Positions 11,885 through 24,103 are shown, numbered from the stretch's first letter. The stretch is DNA of 64,000 nucleotides from Mrakia gelida (GCA_024345305.1 BRON01000001.1:1612001-1676000); one strand, 5' to 3'. Translations and numbers: made by a program. Notes: a model not told the origin generated them from the letters alone.

Positions 11885-14394
11885 TTAGACGGACGCGGCG
11901 TCGTTGACGGTCTTCCCCTCGCCCCCTGCCTCCTTTTGATGAGCGACTCGAGCGGCCTCGTCGTCGTCATCCTGAGCTTGTGTTCGAAGACCCAGATCTC
12001 CGACAAAGAACCTGTTGGCGGCCATGCACAGACCTCCGAAGAGGACGACTGAAGGAACGGGAAGGAGGAGGAAGGTGAAGGAGGAAGGGTCAGCGATCAA
12101 GTTCGCGACGCTCCTTTCTCGTAGATTGTATGTATATCAGACTTACACGCTGTGGTACATGCGAAACCTAATGTGAACTTGGGCCCGCTGTTAGCCGGCC
12201 AGATGTCTGTAGGAAGAGGGAACGAAAGGGAGGCAAGTCAGTTCGACGCGTCGTGAAAATCGAGAGTTTGAGTCAAGACAAGGAGAGAGCAAGGAGGAGC
12301 TGGACTCACAAGCTCCGTAGATGGAAGCGGTGTTTCCGAGTCCGTTGATGATAGCGATGGCGACCTGAACAGGAGAAAGGGAGGGGAGAAAGGTCAGCTT
12401 CGAGACGAAGAAGGAGAGGCGCGTCAAAGTCGACTTCGACTCACGGCTCGCTTCTCGTTGTTCTTGAAGTTGGCGAGACAGTAAGAGAGACAGAGAGGGA
12501 CGGCACTCCAGATACCGCAGCCACCCTAGGAAAGCGAAAAAGCACAAAGGTCAGTCACGGGAAAGAACGAGGACGAGACAGGGGACGCGTTCAATCCAAC
12601 TTTCTCGCGTCGACGCGCCCTCCTCTCGCCTTCTCCGTCCTCCGTCAAAGCTTGTAGTGGAATGCTTCGAAGGGAGACTCACGAAGAGGATGAAGGTGTA
12701 TTTGACGGCGTCGTTCGGGACGGTTGCGGTGATGATGAACGAGACTCCAGCGATAATGGTGGCTCCGAGGACGTGGAAGGGCTTCTCGTTGAAGTGATCG
12801 CTGGAGTCCCCAACGCAGACCGAGACAACAAGAGCGGCAGCGTAGATGGGGCGGTCATCTGATGGAGGGTAGAAGATGGGAAGGATGCGACGGCGAGTCA
12901 GCTTCGAGGTTGGTTCCCGCGAGTGTTGTTTTTCGTTGTGGGAGCAGGGAAAGACGCGTTGACTGAGACGGAGAGCAGTAGAAGAGTGACTTACGTAGTT
13001 GGCCATCGTTCCAGTGTAGCCGAGGGAGAGCATGAGGGTGGGGACTGTGAGGAGGAGAGAGGAAGAATAACAGTCAGAGATGATTGGACGCGTCTCGTTT
13101 GCGAGAGAAGAAAAGCGAGAGACTCACAGAAGTACGAGATGGTTCCGGATCCAGAGATTCCCATGTAGGAGAGAGTGAGGAGCCAGGTGTGCCAGTCCTT
13201 GACGGCCTGCATGAAGGCTTCCTTGTGGGAGAGACGAGGCTTCGATCCTTCGGCGGTGACGAGTCGAAGGACAGCGAGAGCTCGCTCCTCGCCGGAGAGG
13301 AACTTGGTGTTGTGAGGGAAATCGGGAAGAACGAAGAAAGCGATGGAAGCAACAACGACTGGAGAGGCGAGGAGGAGAGGAGAAGGACGCGTCAGGGCGG
13401 TGGTTCGAGCGGACCCAAAACGATGCTTTGACTTACCGGTCGCGATTCCCTCAAGCCCGAAAAGCCAGTGCCATCCTCGAACACCTCCTACCCCCTCCAT
13501 ACCCGAAGTAATGGCACCTGAATAAGGAACGGGAAGACGAGAGGTCAGCTCGTCGCTACCGTCTGCTCTGATCGTCGAACGAAGAAAGATGGAGCTCACC
13601 TCCAAGGATTCCTCCGAATGCACCTGCCATGAGAGAAGCTGTGTAGAACAGGGCCATTCTTTTGCCCATCTCGTAGGGCTGAAGGGAGGGAGGGGAAGAG
13701 GGAGAGGAAAGAGTCAGCAACGTGAACTATTCGGCGACGCGACGCGGGGGACGAGTTTGAACCCACCTTGTACCAGCAGGACATGAGGAACATCTGAAGC
13801 AAAGAGAAGCCTGGAGGTCAGTGGAAGTAGAGCTGGCTATACAGATGTTCGAGGACGCACGACTCCAGGGAAGAATCCAGCCTGAGGGGAAAGGAAGAAG
13901 ACGAGCGAGTCAGTAAACGAGCTTCTCGCGAGAACGTCGTCTCTCCTCTCTCTTTACTCACCTCGATGCAACCCAGGATGAATCGAACGTTGATGAGAGC
14001 TCCGAGATCGTGGATACCCATGAAGGCGACAGTGATCGATCCCCACAACAACACTGATCAACGACGGAGAGGAGGCAGAGCGAAGAGAAAGTCAGCGTCG
14101 AAGTGCGAAGGTCGTCGTCCGAGGAACGTTCGTGCGATTGAAGGGGATCGGTACAACGCACTGATGCAGGGAAGGAAGATAGATGGTTTAGATCGAGTGA
14201 GGACCAAGTTGGAGGGAATCTGAGAGAGGCGGCGAGAGAGGTGCGAGTCAGCTTTAGAGTTGTTGTTTCGTGTCTCAAAGAGGGAAACAGAGCGGGAAGG
14301 ACGACGCGTCGACTCTGGTTCGACTTTCCGCGACTCAAGCTCTTCCGCTGAGAGCAGGCTCTCGAGGCTGAAGTTGTTTCAAAGAACGATGCAT
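11885..14394 (-). CDS. DAL5/allantoate-type MFS carrier lacking the first membrane segment (possible pseudogene)
   Basis: Anion:cation symporter family member (relatives carry allantoate, nicotinate, pantothenate and similar organic anions). From the exon at 14219 it follows the family closely: IPSNLVLTRSKPSIFLPC, then WGSITVAFMGIHDLG, INVRFILGCIEAGF, the central GWHWLFGLEGIATVVVASI and the signature FFVLPDFPHNTKFLS. GGCGIWSAVPLCLSYCLANF and GLGNTASIYGAYIWPA follow. It ends in an acidic tail at stop 11885-11887. The part normally before IPSN (cytosolic N-terminus, first helix with the LDRxNxGNA signature, half of helix 2) is absent. The only upstream reading is an exon from ATG 14394 (MHRSLKQLQPREPA...ESRK) through a weak GTCGAA donor, and it is hydrophilic. 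The protein may therefore be non-functional or re-started. Confidence 0.7.
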
Positions 14395-14706
14395 ATCCTG
14401 GTTGGGTAGAAGAAGAAGAAAGGAACAGGGACGAGGGGGAGAGAGAGAGGGAACCAAAAGCAAGAAGAAGGAAAGAGCTCAGACGAGTCGAGAAAGAAAG
14501 GAAACGCGAGACGAGCTAGGTATTGTAGAGCAGATGCAACGAACAAGCAAGAACGCGAAAGAGAAAGAAGAAAGCAACGTAAAACTACAACAACCGTCAA
14601 CTGGGTCCTACGATCACGTCCTCAGATCCTCCTCCAACTCGACCTCCCACCCAAAAAGTAAAGACGACGAGGCCAAGAAGCTCCCGATCTCTGCTCCTAT
14701 CTCGGT
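14395..14706. other. Intergenic between the truncated MFS gene and RTS1
   Basis: About 310 bp, purine-rich on the + strand (AAGAAGAAGAAAGG and GGGGGAGAGAGAG tracts near 14410-14450). The missing first exons of the MFS gene would be expected here; I checked the minus-strand frames and found no LDRxNxGNA-like segment. It also carries the RTS1 3' UTR. Confidence 0.45.
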
Positions 14707-17700
14707 TCACTCCAGCGACCGATGGTTCTGAAGATCCCTGAGGACCTGAGGGTCGAGGGGGAGGGTGCTCTTCCGACGGACGTGGGACGATCCAGCGAGA
14801 GGGGAGGAGATGACGGGCGCGGCGGCGGGATCCTTCTTGGGTGAGGAGTTGGGAGAGACGAGGTCCTTGTCCTCGAGATCGACGTCGTCGCCTTGAGGGA
14901 TGTACTCGGCTTGGTCGATGGGTGGCTGAGGGGGCGAGAACGAAGAGGAAAGAGGTCAGCGAAAGAATGTCGAACGCGTCGAGTCGACGGAGCTCAACGA
15001 AGGAGAACGAGACCGCGTCAAAACTCACGTCTTCCATCTGGAACGCTGCTGTTCCCTCGGCTTCGAGAGCGTCGAGTCCCATCTGATTGTGCAGTTCCAT
15101 CGAGACGTCGGTCATGTCCTCGTCCTCGGGAGGGGGTGGGGGTCGAGGAGGAGGAGGAGTGCTGAGAGCCTTGGGAAGAGGTCCGACGTGTCCCGAGGTC
15201 GTCCAGTTCGCGATGGCGGCCGCTCGAAGAGCTTCCCACTCGTCGTATCTCGTCTGAGCTTTCCGTTGCTCTCTGCGAGGAGGAGGAGGGAAAAAGAGGG
15301 AGCGTCAGTGACGAGAACGTCGAGACACGAACAGGTACTTCAAAGAAAGAAAACGAACTGGAGACGAGAGGTCTTATAGTGGCTGGTGCACTCGTCGAAG
15401 AGGGTAGGATTGATCTCCATGAAGAGCTTGAGAGCGTTGTACACCATTCCGTGGATCGTTCTGAGGACGCGTCGAGAAGCCGAAGAGGAGGAACACGGTC
15501 AGCTTCGAGTCGAGATCCGAGACGGCGAGCGACGAGTTCGACGGTGATCTTCTTCCGACTCGTCGAAACGAAGCGTGAAGTAGAGAGAGGGAGAAGAACT
15601 CACCGGTTCCAATGAGCCTTCGAGTTCTGGTAGAGCGCGGGGAAGACGATGGGGAGGATGACGGCGATGTTGTCTCCCATCAGGTTGACGATGTACTCGT
15701 TGTTCCAGAAGTACAGAGCCCTCTCCGCGACCTGGAAGTGTTGCGAGTTGATGCACCTCGAGAGCTGCTGGAAGAGCGGGACCTGAATCTTGACGAACTC
15801 GACGGCCTCGATCACGTCCAAGATCTCCTCGACCTCGTTGAGGAACATGACCTCCTTCGGGCTGTTGACCTTGGGCCAGTAGCCCAGCAGACCGAGCAGG
15901 ACCTCCTCCGTAAGGGTCGAATCCTTCTCGAGGAACTGAACGACACAGTAGGCGAGTTGGGGGTGGTAGAGAGCGAGGGACTTGGCTTTGTGGAGAGGGA
16001 CGAGGACGCGAGTGAGGAAGGTCTTGTGCTCCTCCTTGAGAGGGAAGGCGAACCCGTTGATGATGGCTCCGAGGATCTCGAGGAGTTCGGCGATTCCGTT
16101 GTGTCGTTCGGTTTCGTAGACGAACTGGAAGAAGACGTTGTTGATGGATCGACGGATGAAGGCTCGGAGGTTGAGGAAGCGACCGTAGATTCGATGAAGG
16201 GTGGTCTTGAGGAAGTCACGCTCTCGAGGGTCCTCGCTGTCGAAGAGTTCGAGGAGCTGAGAACAACGAGCAAGAGAGGTGGAGGGACGAGGAGGTAAGG
16301 AGGAGAGTCAGTTCCGTCGAGTCTCGTCGGGTCGCTCGCGCGTCGATCTTCGACTCACTTGGATAACGAAGCGTTGATCGATGTACTTCTTGGCGATGTT
16401 GAGGTTGAAGTCGGGGCACTCAATGAACCGAAGGAAGAACTCGTAGACGATTTGGAGATGAGGCCATGCGAGCTCGAGCTGCAGAGAGGGAATGAAAGGA
16501 GATGATCGGGAAGTCAGCATCAGTCGCGCATTGTCTTGAAGGGCCGTCGAAAGAAGAGTACGCACGATAGGATCATCCTCTTCTGGGTCGAAGGCAGCTC
16601 CTGAAGGGTTGACTTGGGGAGGAATCGATCGGAAGAGGTTCGAGGCGAACTGGAAGGGAAGGAAGATACGTCGAGCGGGAAGAGAGTCAGCTCTCCGGCT
16701 CGAAACGCGTCTTGACCAGATTGAAACTCACCATAGCGATGACCTCTACGTAGACCTGTTCCGGGATAGCGACTCGAGGGGTGGTGATGTACTCGAGCAT
16801 CTCGTGAAGAGCCTGACCCTTGATTCCCTTCCCTTGCAGGTCCGCGCTAGCATCGTTGAAGTCGAAGACGACCGAGCACTGCTGCAGCTTCCGAATGAAG
16901 AGCTCCGTCTGATCCGCCGGCGCCACATCTACATAGAAGAGGTAACGAGAAGGAGGAGGGAGGGAGGGAGGGAGGGAGGAAAGATGAGCCCTCGACGACG
17001 AATCGAAACAAGGAAGGGACGAGCGAGGTAGAAATCGAGCTCACCATTGAAACCAGGAAGTCTTTCCAGCACCACCCTGTCCGAGACATGGAACCTGCTA
17101 CTCCTCTGCTTCCTGGGAGTCTTTCCGGCCGTGGGAATGGTGTCTGGCGATCCACTCCTGAGCCTTCCCAACGTTCCACTCGCAGGTCCTCCTCCAGGGA
17201 TCCTTCCCGACCCAGCTCCCTCCTTCCTCGGCGACGAGTCAACCGCCATGTCCTCCGACGAGGTCGATACCACTACCGTAGGAGGAGCTGGGGAAGTGAT
17301 GTGGGTTGGGTTGGCGAGAGGTTTCCGTTCGGGCGTGGTTGGAGGTTGTTGAGCTCGAGATGAGGAGGCTCCTGCGTCGAGGGAGGAAGTGGAGTTGGAG
17401 GGAGCAGAGGAAGGAGAGGTAGGTTTGGAGGCCGATGCTGAGGATCCGTTGGTGGGAAGAGAGGGGGTGGGCTTGTTGGTGTTGTTGGAAGCAGGAACGG
17501 CGGAAGGGACGATGGAAGGAGTGGGAGAGGTCGCTTTAGGTTTGGCAGCCTTCTCGTCAGAGTGAGACGACTTGGTTCGAGCCAGCTGCAGAGAGGCGAA
17601 CAAGGTTGAAGTCAGCACGATGTTAAACGAGCACTGAGAAGAAAGATGGTGAGAGCGCGGGCTCGAGGGCGACGGATGGAAGGAAGGGAAGGGGAAGGGG

Positions 17701-17798
17701 AGGGACGAGCGAAGGTGAGCTTCGGCGATGGGCTGAAACCGACCTTCCCTCGTTTCGTCCGCCCCCTCAGGTGCTAGTAGTATCTTCTGCTGAGCCAT
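14707..17798 (-). CDS. RTS1: PP2A B56-type regulatory subunit
   Basis: B' (B56) subunit that targets protein phosphatase 2A, expected in cytosol and at kinetochores or the bud neck. After a Ser/Pro/Thr-rich N-terminus (about 17000-17570) the conserved HEAT-like core runs without gaps over several exons. Examples are [114 protein letters not shown] and [14 protein letters not shown]. The tail ([11 protein letters not shown]...DLQNHRSLE) ends at stop 14707-14709. The ATG at 17798 ([12 protein letters not shown]) is in frame with the N-terminal exon, but the first intron that looks plausible (GTCGGT near 17741 to CTGCAG near 17587) would shift the frame, so the true start is uncertain. A (GGGA)n run lies in one intron (16958-16979). 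Confidence 0.88.
16958..16979 (+). repeat. (GGGA)n microsatellite in an RTS1 intron
   Basis: About five perfect GGGA units just inside an RTS1 intron (CCCT units in the transcribed sense, forming its pyrimidine tract). Length probably varies between strains. Confidence 0.8.
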
Positions 17799-19692
17799 GC
17801 GAGCTCAGCGAACAGCTTCTGTACTAGAACTTAAACTCCCAGACGACGAAAGGAGGAACCGGGTCGAGGACGTAGTTCGAGCCGGCGTTGTTCGCCTTCC
17901 TTCCTCCTTCCTGCTCCTTCTCTCCACGATCCGAGTTGACGCCAGAGATAGAGACTCACAAGAGACTTCTTGAGGTGTTTCTGCAAGGAGGAGAACGAAA
18001 GCACGGTCAGTCAGATGCTCGAAGGAAGGAGGACGAGCGCGGGAGGGAAGCTGAAGTGACACGACGAGCTCGGAATCCATCGTTTCCCTCCTCCTTTTCT
18101 ACTCCTCGAAGCTCTACAACAGCACTGGCTTGAGGACTATCGATCTCTGATGCATTCCCTGGTCCGTATCGACGCAGTCCCCCTCGTCTCGAAGGCGAAT
18201 CGAGGCGAAAGAAGAGCATCGAAGGAACCCATGCTGGTCCTCCTCCCTTCCCTCCTCCTCCTCCTCCCCTCCCAGCCCTTCTCCTCCCCGAGCTTCATAC
18301 CCAACTAGAGTAGATCAAGGACTCACCATATCCAAGTTCAAGTCCGAGAGCTTGAACGATTCCGATCCAAGCTGCTGTTGTGGTTGAGACGCATCTCTCT
18401 CTCCTCTGCTCCTCGTGGCTTCGTTCGAGTTTCGCCCCTCCTCCTCCCCCCTTTCCCAAAGAAGACCTCGGAATCTGTGTTGGGTCATATTTCGCGCGGT
18501 TTCGAACCCTGAAACTTCAAGGTGGAAGTTTTTCATCTGGACTCTGGGTCTGGAGTTTGCATCTTCGTCGAGAGACCAAAAGAGAGTCGAGAGGGAAAGA
18601 AGAGAGCGGAAGAGACGCAGAGTTGAAGGAGTCGACATCGCCTTGAGGATCGAACCGTCTTCTCTGCGTTCTACTGACCTCAGAACGGCCGCTCTCGTGA
18701 GATGTGGTACAGGTATCATGTCCTTTGAGTGTCTCCTTCGACGACTTAGCTGAGATCGACGTCCTTTCAGCATGAAAACAACACGCAGGCGCGACGGGAA
18801 GCCAGCTTGAGCGTGCTTTCTTCCCCGACCCCTTTTGCCTGCCTTCGCTTCCTTCCCTTCGACTCGCGTCATCTAGGTTTGACCCTTCGGCGTTCCTCAT
18901 CTCCTCGTTCCAGCAAACGAGCGCAGAGCTCAGTCACGCTGTCGGCTCGTCTTTTCGACGACGCAGCTCTCTTCGCCCTGCCTTCTGGTAGACGAGACCC
19001 TTTGTCTTCGCTCAGCTTTCGAGGTGGGTACACCACTGCTACTGCAGGCTTTGGTTCAGAGAGGGAAGAAGGGAGGGAGGAGGGGGGCTGTGAGCCCGGC
19101 AAGGGTCGAGGTCACGTAACCTTTCTTTCGTTTCCCACTTAGAGTTTTCAACATGTTCCTGCGAAGTGGAAAGTGGCGCAATGGTTGGAGATGACTATGC
19201 TCCGGGCAGCTGGCCTCGGCAGAGCGAGGAACCGTTTGGACGGCGACGCGTCACATCGAAGTCGAGGTTGATCTCACTCGTCCTCTTTCCCCTTCAGCGA
19301 ACCCGTCTCCTCTTCACTAGTCTTCGCGGTGGTGGCCTCTTTCAATAAATGCCCCCTAGTCTCTCAACTCTCGACGGAACCTAATCCCATGTGAAAGGAA
19401 GGAAGAGGGGTAAGGAAGGGTTCGACCGTCCCGAATTCGAACTTCCCCCTCAACACCATCTTTGTCCCTTCTTTTCTGGCCCTTCCTTCTTTTCACCTCC
19501 CCTGTTCTCTTCTTCTCCTTCTTCTCTCCCTCAACTTAGACTTGCCTCTAGAAAAACACCTCCCCCACCCACCCAAAAAGCTCAGCTCCAACACCTCGTT
19601 CCTCTTACCTTCCCTCCACTCTTCCCTCTTCACCTCCTCCCGTTCTTCTCCTCCCGATCTACAGCCTCCCCTCCCCTTCCTTCTCCTTCAAC
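17799..19692. other. Long intergenic region with an unassigned chain of exon-like pieces
   Basis: About 1.9 kb between RTS1 and the RBMS-like gene, which are divergent. On the minus strand several well-spliced-looking pieces occur. One exon ends SESFKLSDLNLDM with a GTGAGT donor (about 18327). An open piece contains ASEIDSPQASAVVELRG (about 18070-18150). A 21-nt exon KHLKKSL lies at about 17960-17980 with good acceptor and donor. An acceptor TACAG at about 17820 leads into [14 protein letters not shown] and a stop at 17774-17776, which overlaps the RTS1 start. I could not join them into one convincing protein: they may be 5' UTR exons of RTS1 or a small unknown gene. From about 19390 to 19692 the sequence is a C/T-rich promoter and leader of the + strand gene. 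Confidence 0.3.
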
Positions 19693-21720
19693 ATGACGAC
19701 TCTCGCTACCATCTACTCTCCTCAAGGCCAAACGGGTAAGTTTTCTCTCTCTCTCTCGCTCCACCTCGTCGTTGCTCGAGGAGCCGAACACAGTCCCCAG
19801 GAACGACGAGCTGAACTCCTCCTCCCTCCCTCTTTTCCTTCCTCGATCTTTATCTTCTAGTTACCTACAACTCCCTCGCGGCTGCTCCTCAGCTCACCTC
19901 TGCTCTCACAAGCTCCGCTCCTACCCCAACTGGTTCGTCTATCACGCTCCATCTCCCTCTCGCTCGCTCCCCAACGACTTTCATCTCGCGACCTGAGCTG
20001 ACTACCCGTCCCGTTGCCTTCCCAGTCTTCCTCTCTCGACTCACTCCTACCACCAACGAAACTCAGCTCTTGGCTCTCGGATCTCCTTACGGTCACGTCA
20101 AATCTGCTCGATTTGTTCAGCGAGCGCAGGAGGGAAAGAGGTGAGCTTCTCGACATTGCTTTCGTTTTGTCGGAAACGGGTCAGGGGTAGACAGGGAAGG
20201 TGGTCGAGATTGTAGCGAGATTAGAGCTGACTCGAGCTCATTTTTGCTTCTGCTGGGGTCAACAGCTTCGGGTTCATCATGTTTGGAACTGGTGAGCACC
20301 AAGACCCGACGGACGTGTGAAAAAGAAACGAGACGAAGCCGCCGCTGATCGAGCGTTCCTCGTTCCTGGCGTTTGTTCTTCTTTTTCACAGTTGCCGAAG
20401 CCCAGAACTGCATTCTCGGTCTCATGGATCAGGGCTACAAGGTCGGATTCGCTCGGGTGAGTTCGAGGCTTCCGATCGATCTGGGGGAGAGTCGAGTCGA
20501 GTTCGAACTGACGTGACGGCTCTTCGTCTTCGAGCAGGAGACGCTCAAGGAGAAGCTCGAGAGGGTTCGTTCGTTCTTCCTTGCCTTCTCTTCGGTACCT
20601 ACTGACCTCTTCTCCCTTGTACAGCTCGCCGATCCCTTCGAGACCAACGTTTACGTCAAGAAGTGAGTCTTCGAGCTTGCTATCTCATTTCGACGGCGCG
20701 AAGACTGACTCTGCATCTCGCTTGATTTTCTAGCCTTCCTGCTTCCTACTCCACTCAGGTCAGCTTTTAGTCTCTTCTTCTACTATGAGGCAGACTGTGC
20801 GCTGACCTGGTGTCCATCTCTCTCGCTTTTCCAGGCTCTCGAGGTTCGTTCGACGACGCGTCCTGTTTTCGCTCGCCGCGGCTTCTTGAGCTGACCTTCC
20901 TCTTCTTCTCTAGCGACTCTTCGCTCCCAGCATCATCGTCTCCAGCAAGATCCTCGAGAGCGGAAACGGTGGAGTCCTCGGGAAGGGAGTAGCTCTCGTT
21001 CGACTCCAGACTCGAGACGAAGCTCACTCGGCCGTCGACGCTCTTCACGGTCGACTCCTCCCCGGATCTCAAGGACCTCTCGTCTGCAGATTCGCCGACT
21101 CCCCTGTGCGTTCCTCTTACTTTCGCGACACTCTTCACTCGAGACGGATTCTGACGCTTTCTTCCCTTGCTCTCCCTCAGGCCCAGAAGGTCGTTCGAGA
21201 AGAAGCCGCTCGAATCAAGAGGAAAGACCTCGACTCTCCCTCGAGCTCTCCCACCGGGAGCTGGACCTCGTCGATGCCTGGAGGATCCCTCCCCGAGAGC
21301 TGGGCCACTCCCATGTCTAGTCCTCAGACGTAAGTACTCCTCTTCTCTTGCTCCTTTCCCTCCTCCTGCCGTCGCTCAAGCGCGTCCTCTCCTCTTCCTC
21401 TCAGGCCCAACTCCCCCTTCCTCGGAGGCTGCCACCAAGCGTTCAACCCCCTCGGCCTCTCTTACCCCAACCTCCCCTTCTTCCAACCCACCGCTCAAGC
21501 CTCCTACCTCCTCCAAGCTCATCAGCAACGAGCCTTCAACGGGTTCGGCGGAGGAGGAGGAGGTCAGAACTTCGCGTCGTTCCCCTCGCCGGCCGCTACC
21601 TCGGCTACCTCGTCGACCTTTGGAGCCCCCGTCGGATTGGGGTTGACCTACCCTGCCAACAACAAGCTCGCTACCGCTGGAGGAGCCGAGGACGAGTCCT
21701 GGTCGAGGATCCACTGGTGA
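19693..21720 (+). CDS. RBMS/MSSP-like RNA-binding protein with two RRMs
   Basis: Probable post-transcriptional regulator. The start ATG 19693 gives MTTLATIYSPQGQTG, then GTAAGT. Exon 2 (19861-19932) and exon 3 (from 20026) open RRM1: VFLSRLTPTTNETQLLAL, HVKSARFVQR, SFGFIMFGT (RNP1) and NCILGLMDQGYKVGFAR. RRM2 follows: TNVYVKNLPASYSTQ, ALERLFAPSIIVSSKIL, GVALVRLQTRDEA, and then PLVCRFADSPAQK. The ending LxCrFAD after RRM2 is characteristic of the RBMS/MSSP group. The C-terminus is rich in Ser, Pro, Gly and Gln and ends DESWSRIHW at TGA 21718-21720. About ten introns are present, several under 70 nt. Targets cannot be inferred. Confidence 0.82.
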
Positions 21721-22460
21721 ACGGCCGATCGACGGACGACGAACCTTTCCTTTCTTCTCCTCTTCTCGCTCTTCTTTTGCATAGCTTTTCTTCTCTCTCT
21801 CCTTTCGATTTTCTCTTTCTCACTCTTCTCCAATCCCATCCCTCTCGTTATATCCACAATCACGTCCCACGCTCCTTTGCTTTCTTCCCTTGTCTCGTCT
21901 CTCTCTCCCTCTCTCATCGTCTGTTCCCCTCTTGTTTTTACTTCCTGACGCACGCCCTCCCTTTCCTTTACCTCACACTCGCCCCTCACTTCACTCACTA
22001 ATGCATCCTCAGCTCTCCACCCCGCTCTCTCTTTAACTACTTAGCGTCCTTCGTTTAATCTGTCTTCTAGTCTGTTCGACCCGACACTCCTTTCGTTCGT
22101 CCCTCCGTTCCTCGCCTCGTCTCGTTGTTCGCGTCCTTCTTGGTTTACCTCTTTTTGATTGAAATGTTAGCTAGATAGTCAGTTAGCATTGATGACTCTG
22201 TTTTGAACTTGATTGTGGGGAGAGGAAAGAGCGAGGACGGAAGTCGGGCGACGAACGACAGACGACGCGTCGCAAACTCGTCGATCAACTCGCTTCGATT
22301 ATCTCTGAACGCGCACACCTTCTTGCCAGCACTCCTCTCTCTCCCAAACCAGGAAGCAAGATGTTGCTTATCCACATAACGAACCCATCGCTCTTCTATA
22401 CTAATCCGAAGCGAAACCAAAAACGCGTCCGGAGCCTCTCCCCCTCCTCCCCCTCTTCGT
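21721..22460. other. Intergenic between convergent genes
   Basis: About 740 bp. The first 400 bp are extremely C/T-rich (CTCTCT and TTCTTC runs) and look like a long 3' UTR of the RBMS-like gene. From about 22145 the composition becomes AT-richer, which may mark polyadenylation signals for both convergent genes. No coding frame is supported. Confidence 0.45.
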
Positions 22461-23640
22461 TCAACCCTCCACCAAAACCCAACTCCCCTCCCACATATAC
22501 CTACTCGTCAACACATACGCCCACCTGAACCACCTCATCTGACTCGCATGCTCCAGCATAGCCACCACTCCCTTCTCGTACCCCTCCCAACCCACACTCG
22601 CTCGCACGAGTCTCACCTCCTCTCCCTCCTCGCCCTTCAGCACAACCTGCGAGCGGACGCTGGGGTCGGACGATTTGGGCGCGGTGAGAGTGTTGAAGAG
22701 AGTGGGGAAGAAGGAGAGGAACTTCAAAGAAGTGGGGTGAGAGAGGAGGTAGTAGGTCTTGAGCTTGATGTGCGAGGAGGACGAGGGAGGGGAGGAGCCA
22801 GGGGAAGAGAGATGCGAAGGGGAGTGAGGTGGGGGTGGGCGGAGGAGGAGAGCGGCTTTGGAGAGGGAGATGTGGTTCGGGTGGTGGGTTATGCCGTGGG
22901 AGTCGAAGGTGAGGATCTGCGAGACGAAGTGAGCGAAAAAAGAGGTGTGAGCGCGACGGCGACGGCGACGTGGAGGCGAGCGTGAAGAGAAGCGACGCAC
23001 GATAGAGATGTTGTTCGCGTCGATGATGGGTTGAACGAGGGAGGCGATGAGAGAGGGAGACCAGATGGTTCGCATGCCGTCTTGGAGGTCGCTGGGAGAC
23101 GCGCAAGGAGTGAGAAGGAAATGAGGAGAGGGTGAGCTCGAGGGCTGAGAGCGAGACGGACCCACGCGAGACGAGTCGAAGCTGAGGGGGACGAACGGAT
23201 GATCAAAGACTTTGAGCTTGGAAGAGTCGATTCCTAGGATAGAGTAGGCCGCAGAGATCTCCTTCTTGCGAGTCGAGCCGAGGTCTTCAGCGTTGCCTGT
23301 TAACGAAAGAAAGGAACGGGAGGGGAGGGAGGAAGGGTGGTGAGCTCGACTCGTTTCGTTCTTTCCGCCTCGCTGGCAGTTCCAAAAACCTTCACGACGA
23401 CTCACCCGTGCTCATACAGACTGCCCGAACGTCCCTCCCTTTGCCCAAGGACTGTACTGCTGGAGCGAAGAACATGGCTTCGTCGTCTGGGTGAGCTGTC
23501 AGGATCAACGTCGACCCGGGAGGGAAGGCGGACTCGTTCGTCGACGGGAGGAACAAGATTAGAGAGACGGCTAGAGCGAGGAAGATGGGGATGAGGGAAG
23601 CGGGACCGAAGAATCGGGAACGACGGTGGGGAGGAGCCAT
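22461..23640 (-). CDS. GPI12: N-acetylglucosaminyl-phosphatidylinositol de-N-acetylase (PIG-L)
   Basis: Second step of GPI-anchor synthesis: removes acetate from GlcNAc-PI at the ER membrane. The start at 23640 gives MAPPHRRSRFFG and a single N-terminal membrane anchor (SLIPIFLALAVSLILFL). The metal-binding motif AHPDDEAMFF follows (about 23480), then VRAVCMSTG, GSTRKKEISAAYSILGI, WSPSLIASLVQPIIDANNISI and the second metal and catalytic motif TFDSHGITHHPNHIS (about 22870-22920). Further on are KTYYLLSHPTSLKFLSFFPTL and a C-terminus ending GSWVLVEG with the stop at 22461-22463. Four introns with normal signals are present. Length and topology fit PIG-L/Gpi12. Confidence 0.9.
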
Positions 23641-24103
23641 CTTGAGAAGATTTGAGTCCGAGGAGAAAGGGAGGGAAAGGAGGATGAGCGTTCGAGGGAA
23701 GGAACAAAGAGGTTCAATCCAAACGGCCATCTCCTTGCAGTTCTTTGGGACGATTTTATCGAGACTTCAAGAACGTGAGCTCGTTCGTTGATGTCCTTGA
23801 AATGATGTATAGAACCTGACCTCGTTGTCGTCTCTCTCGCGGAAAAGCAGACGATTCTACTAGGAATTCGAGGACGTCATCTTGGACAGGACCCCTTCGC
23901 CTTCCTTCCTTCTCGTCTTCCCCTCCCTTCTAATCGATCAAGAAAGGTGAGAGCGACTCTCTCGTGTAGCTGGATGGATAGCTCAATAGCCCATCTATGA
24001 TGTACTGACTTTCGTTTGTTTCGTTTCTCTACGATCTCCAGTCCAATCGACGGAAACTCGTTTCTGATCAGCTCGAACCTTCCTTCCCTCCCACCTCCTC
24101 ACG
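23641..24103. promoter_or_regulatory. Shared divergent promoter of GPI12 and OXR1, with a 5' UTR intron
   Basis: About 460 bp between two diverging start codons, so it should contain both promoters. On the OXR1 side an intron can be read in the leader: donor GTGAGA at about 23947, branch TACTGAC at about 24003, pyrimidine tract and CTCCAG at about 24041. No TATA-like box stands out. Confidence 0.5.

Noticed and set aside
15612..16298. Long acidic + strand frame (228 codons)
   Set aside because: Exact antisense of the conserved B56 core of RTS1; low-complexity shadow.
22548..22985. + strand frame rich in Glu and Gly
   Set aside because: Antisense of the C-terminal exon of GPI12.
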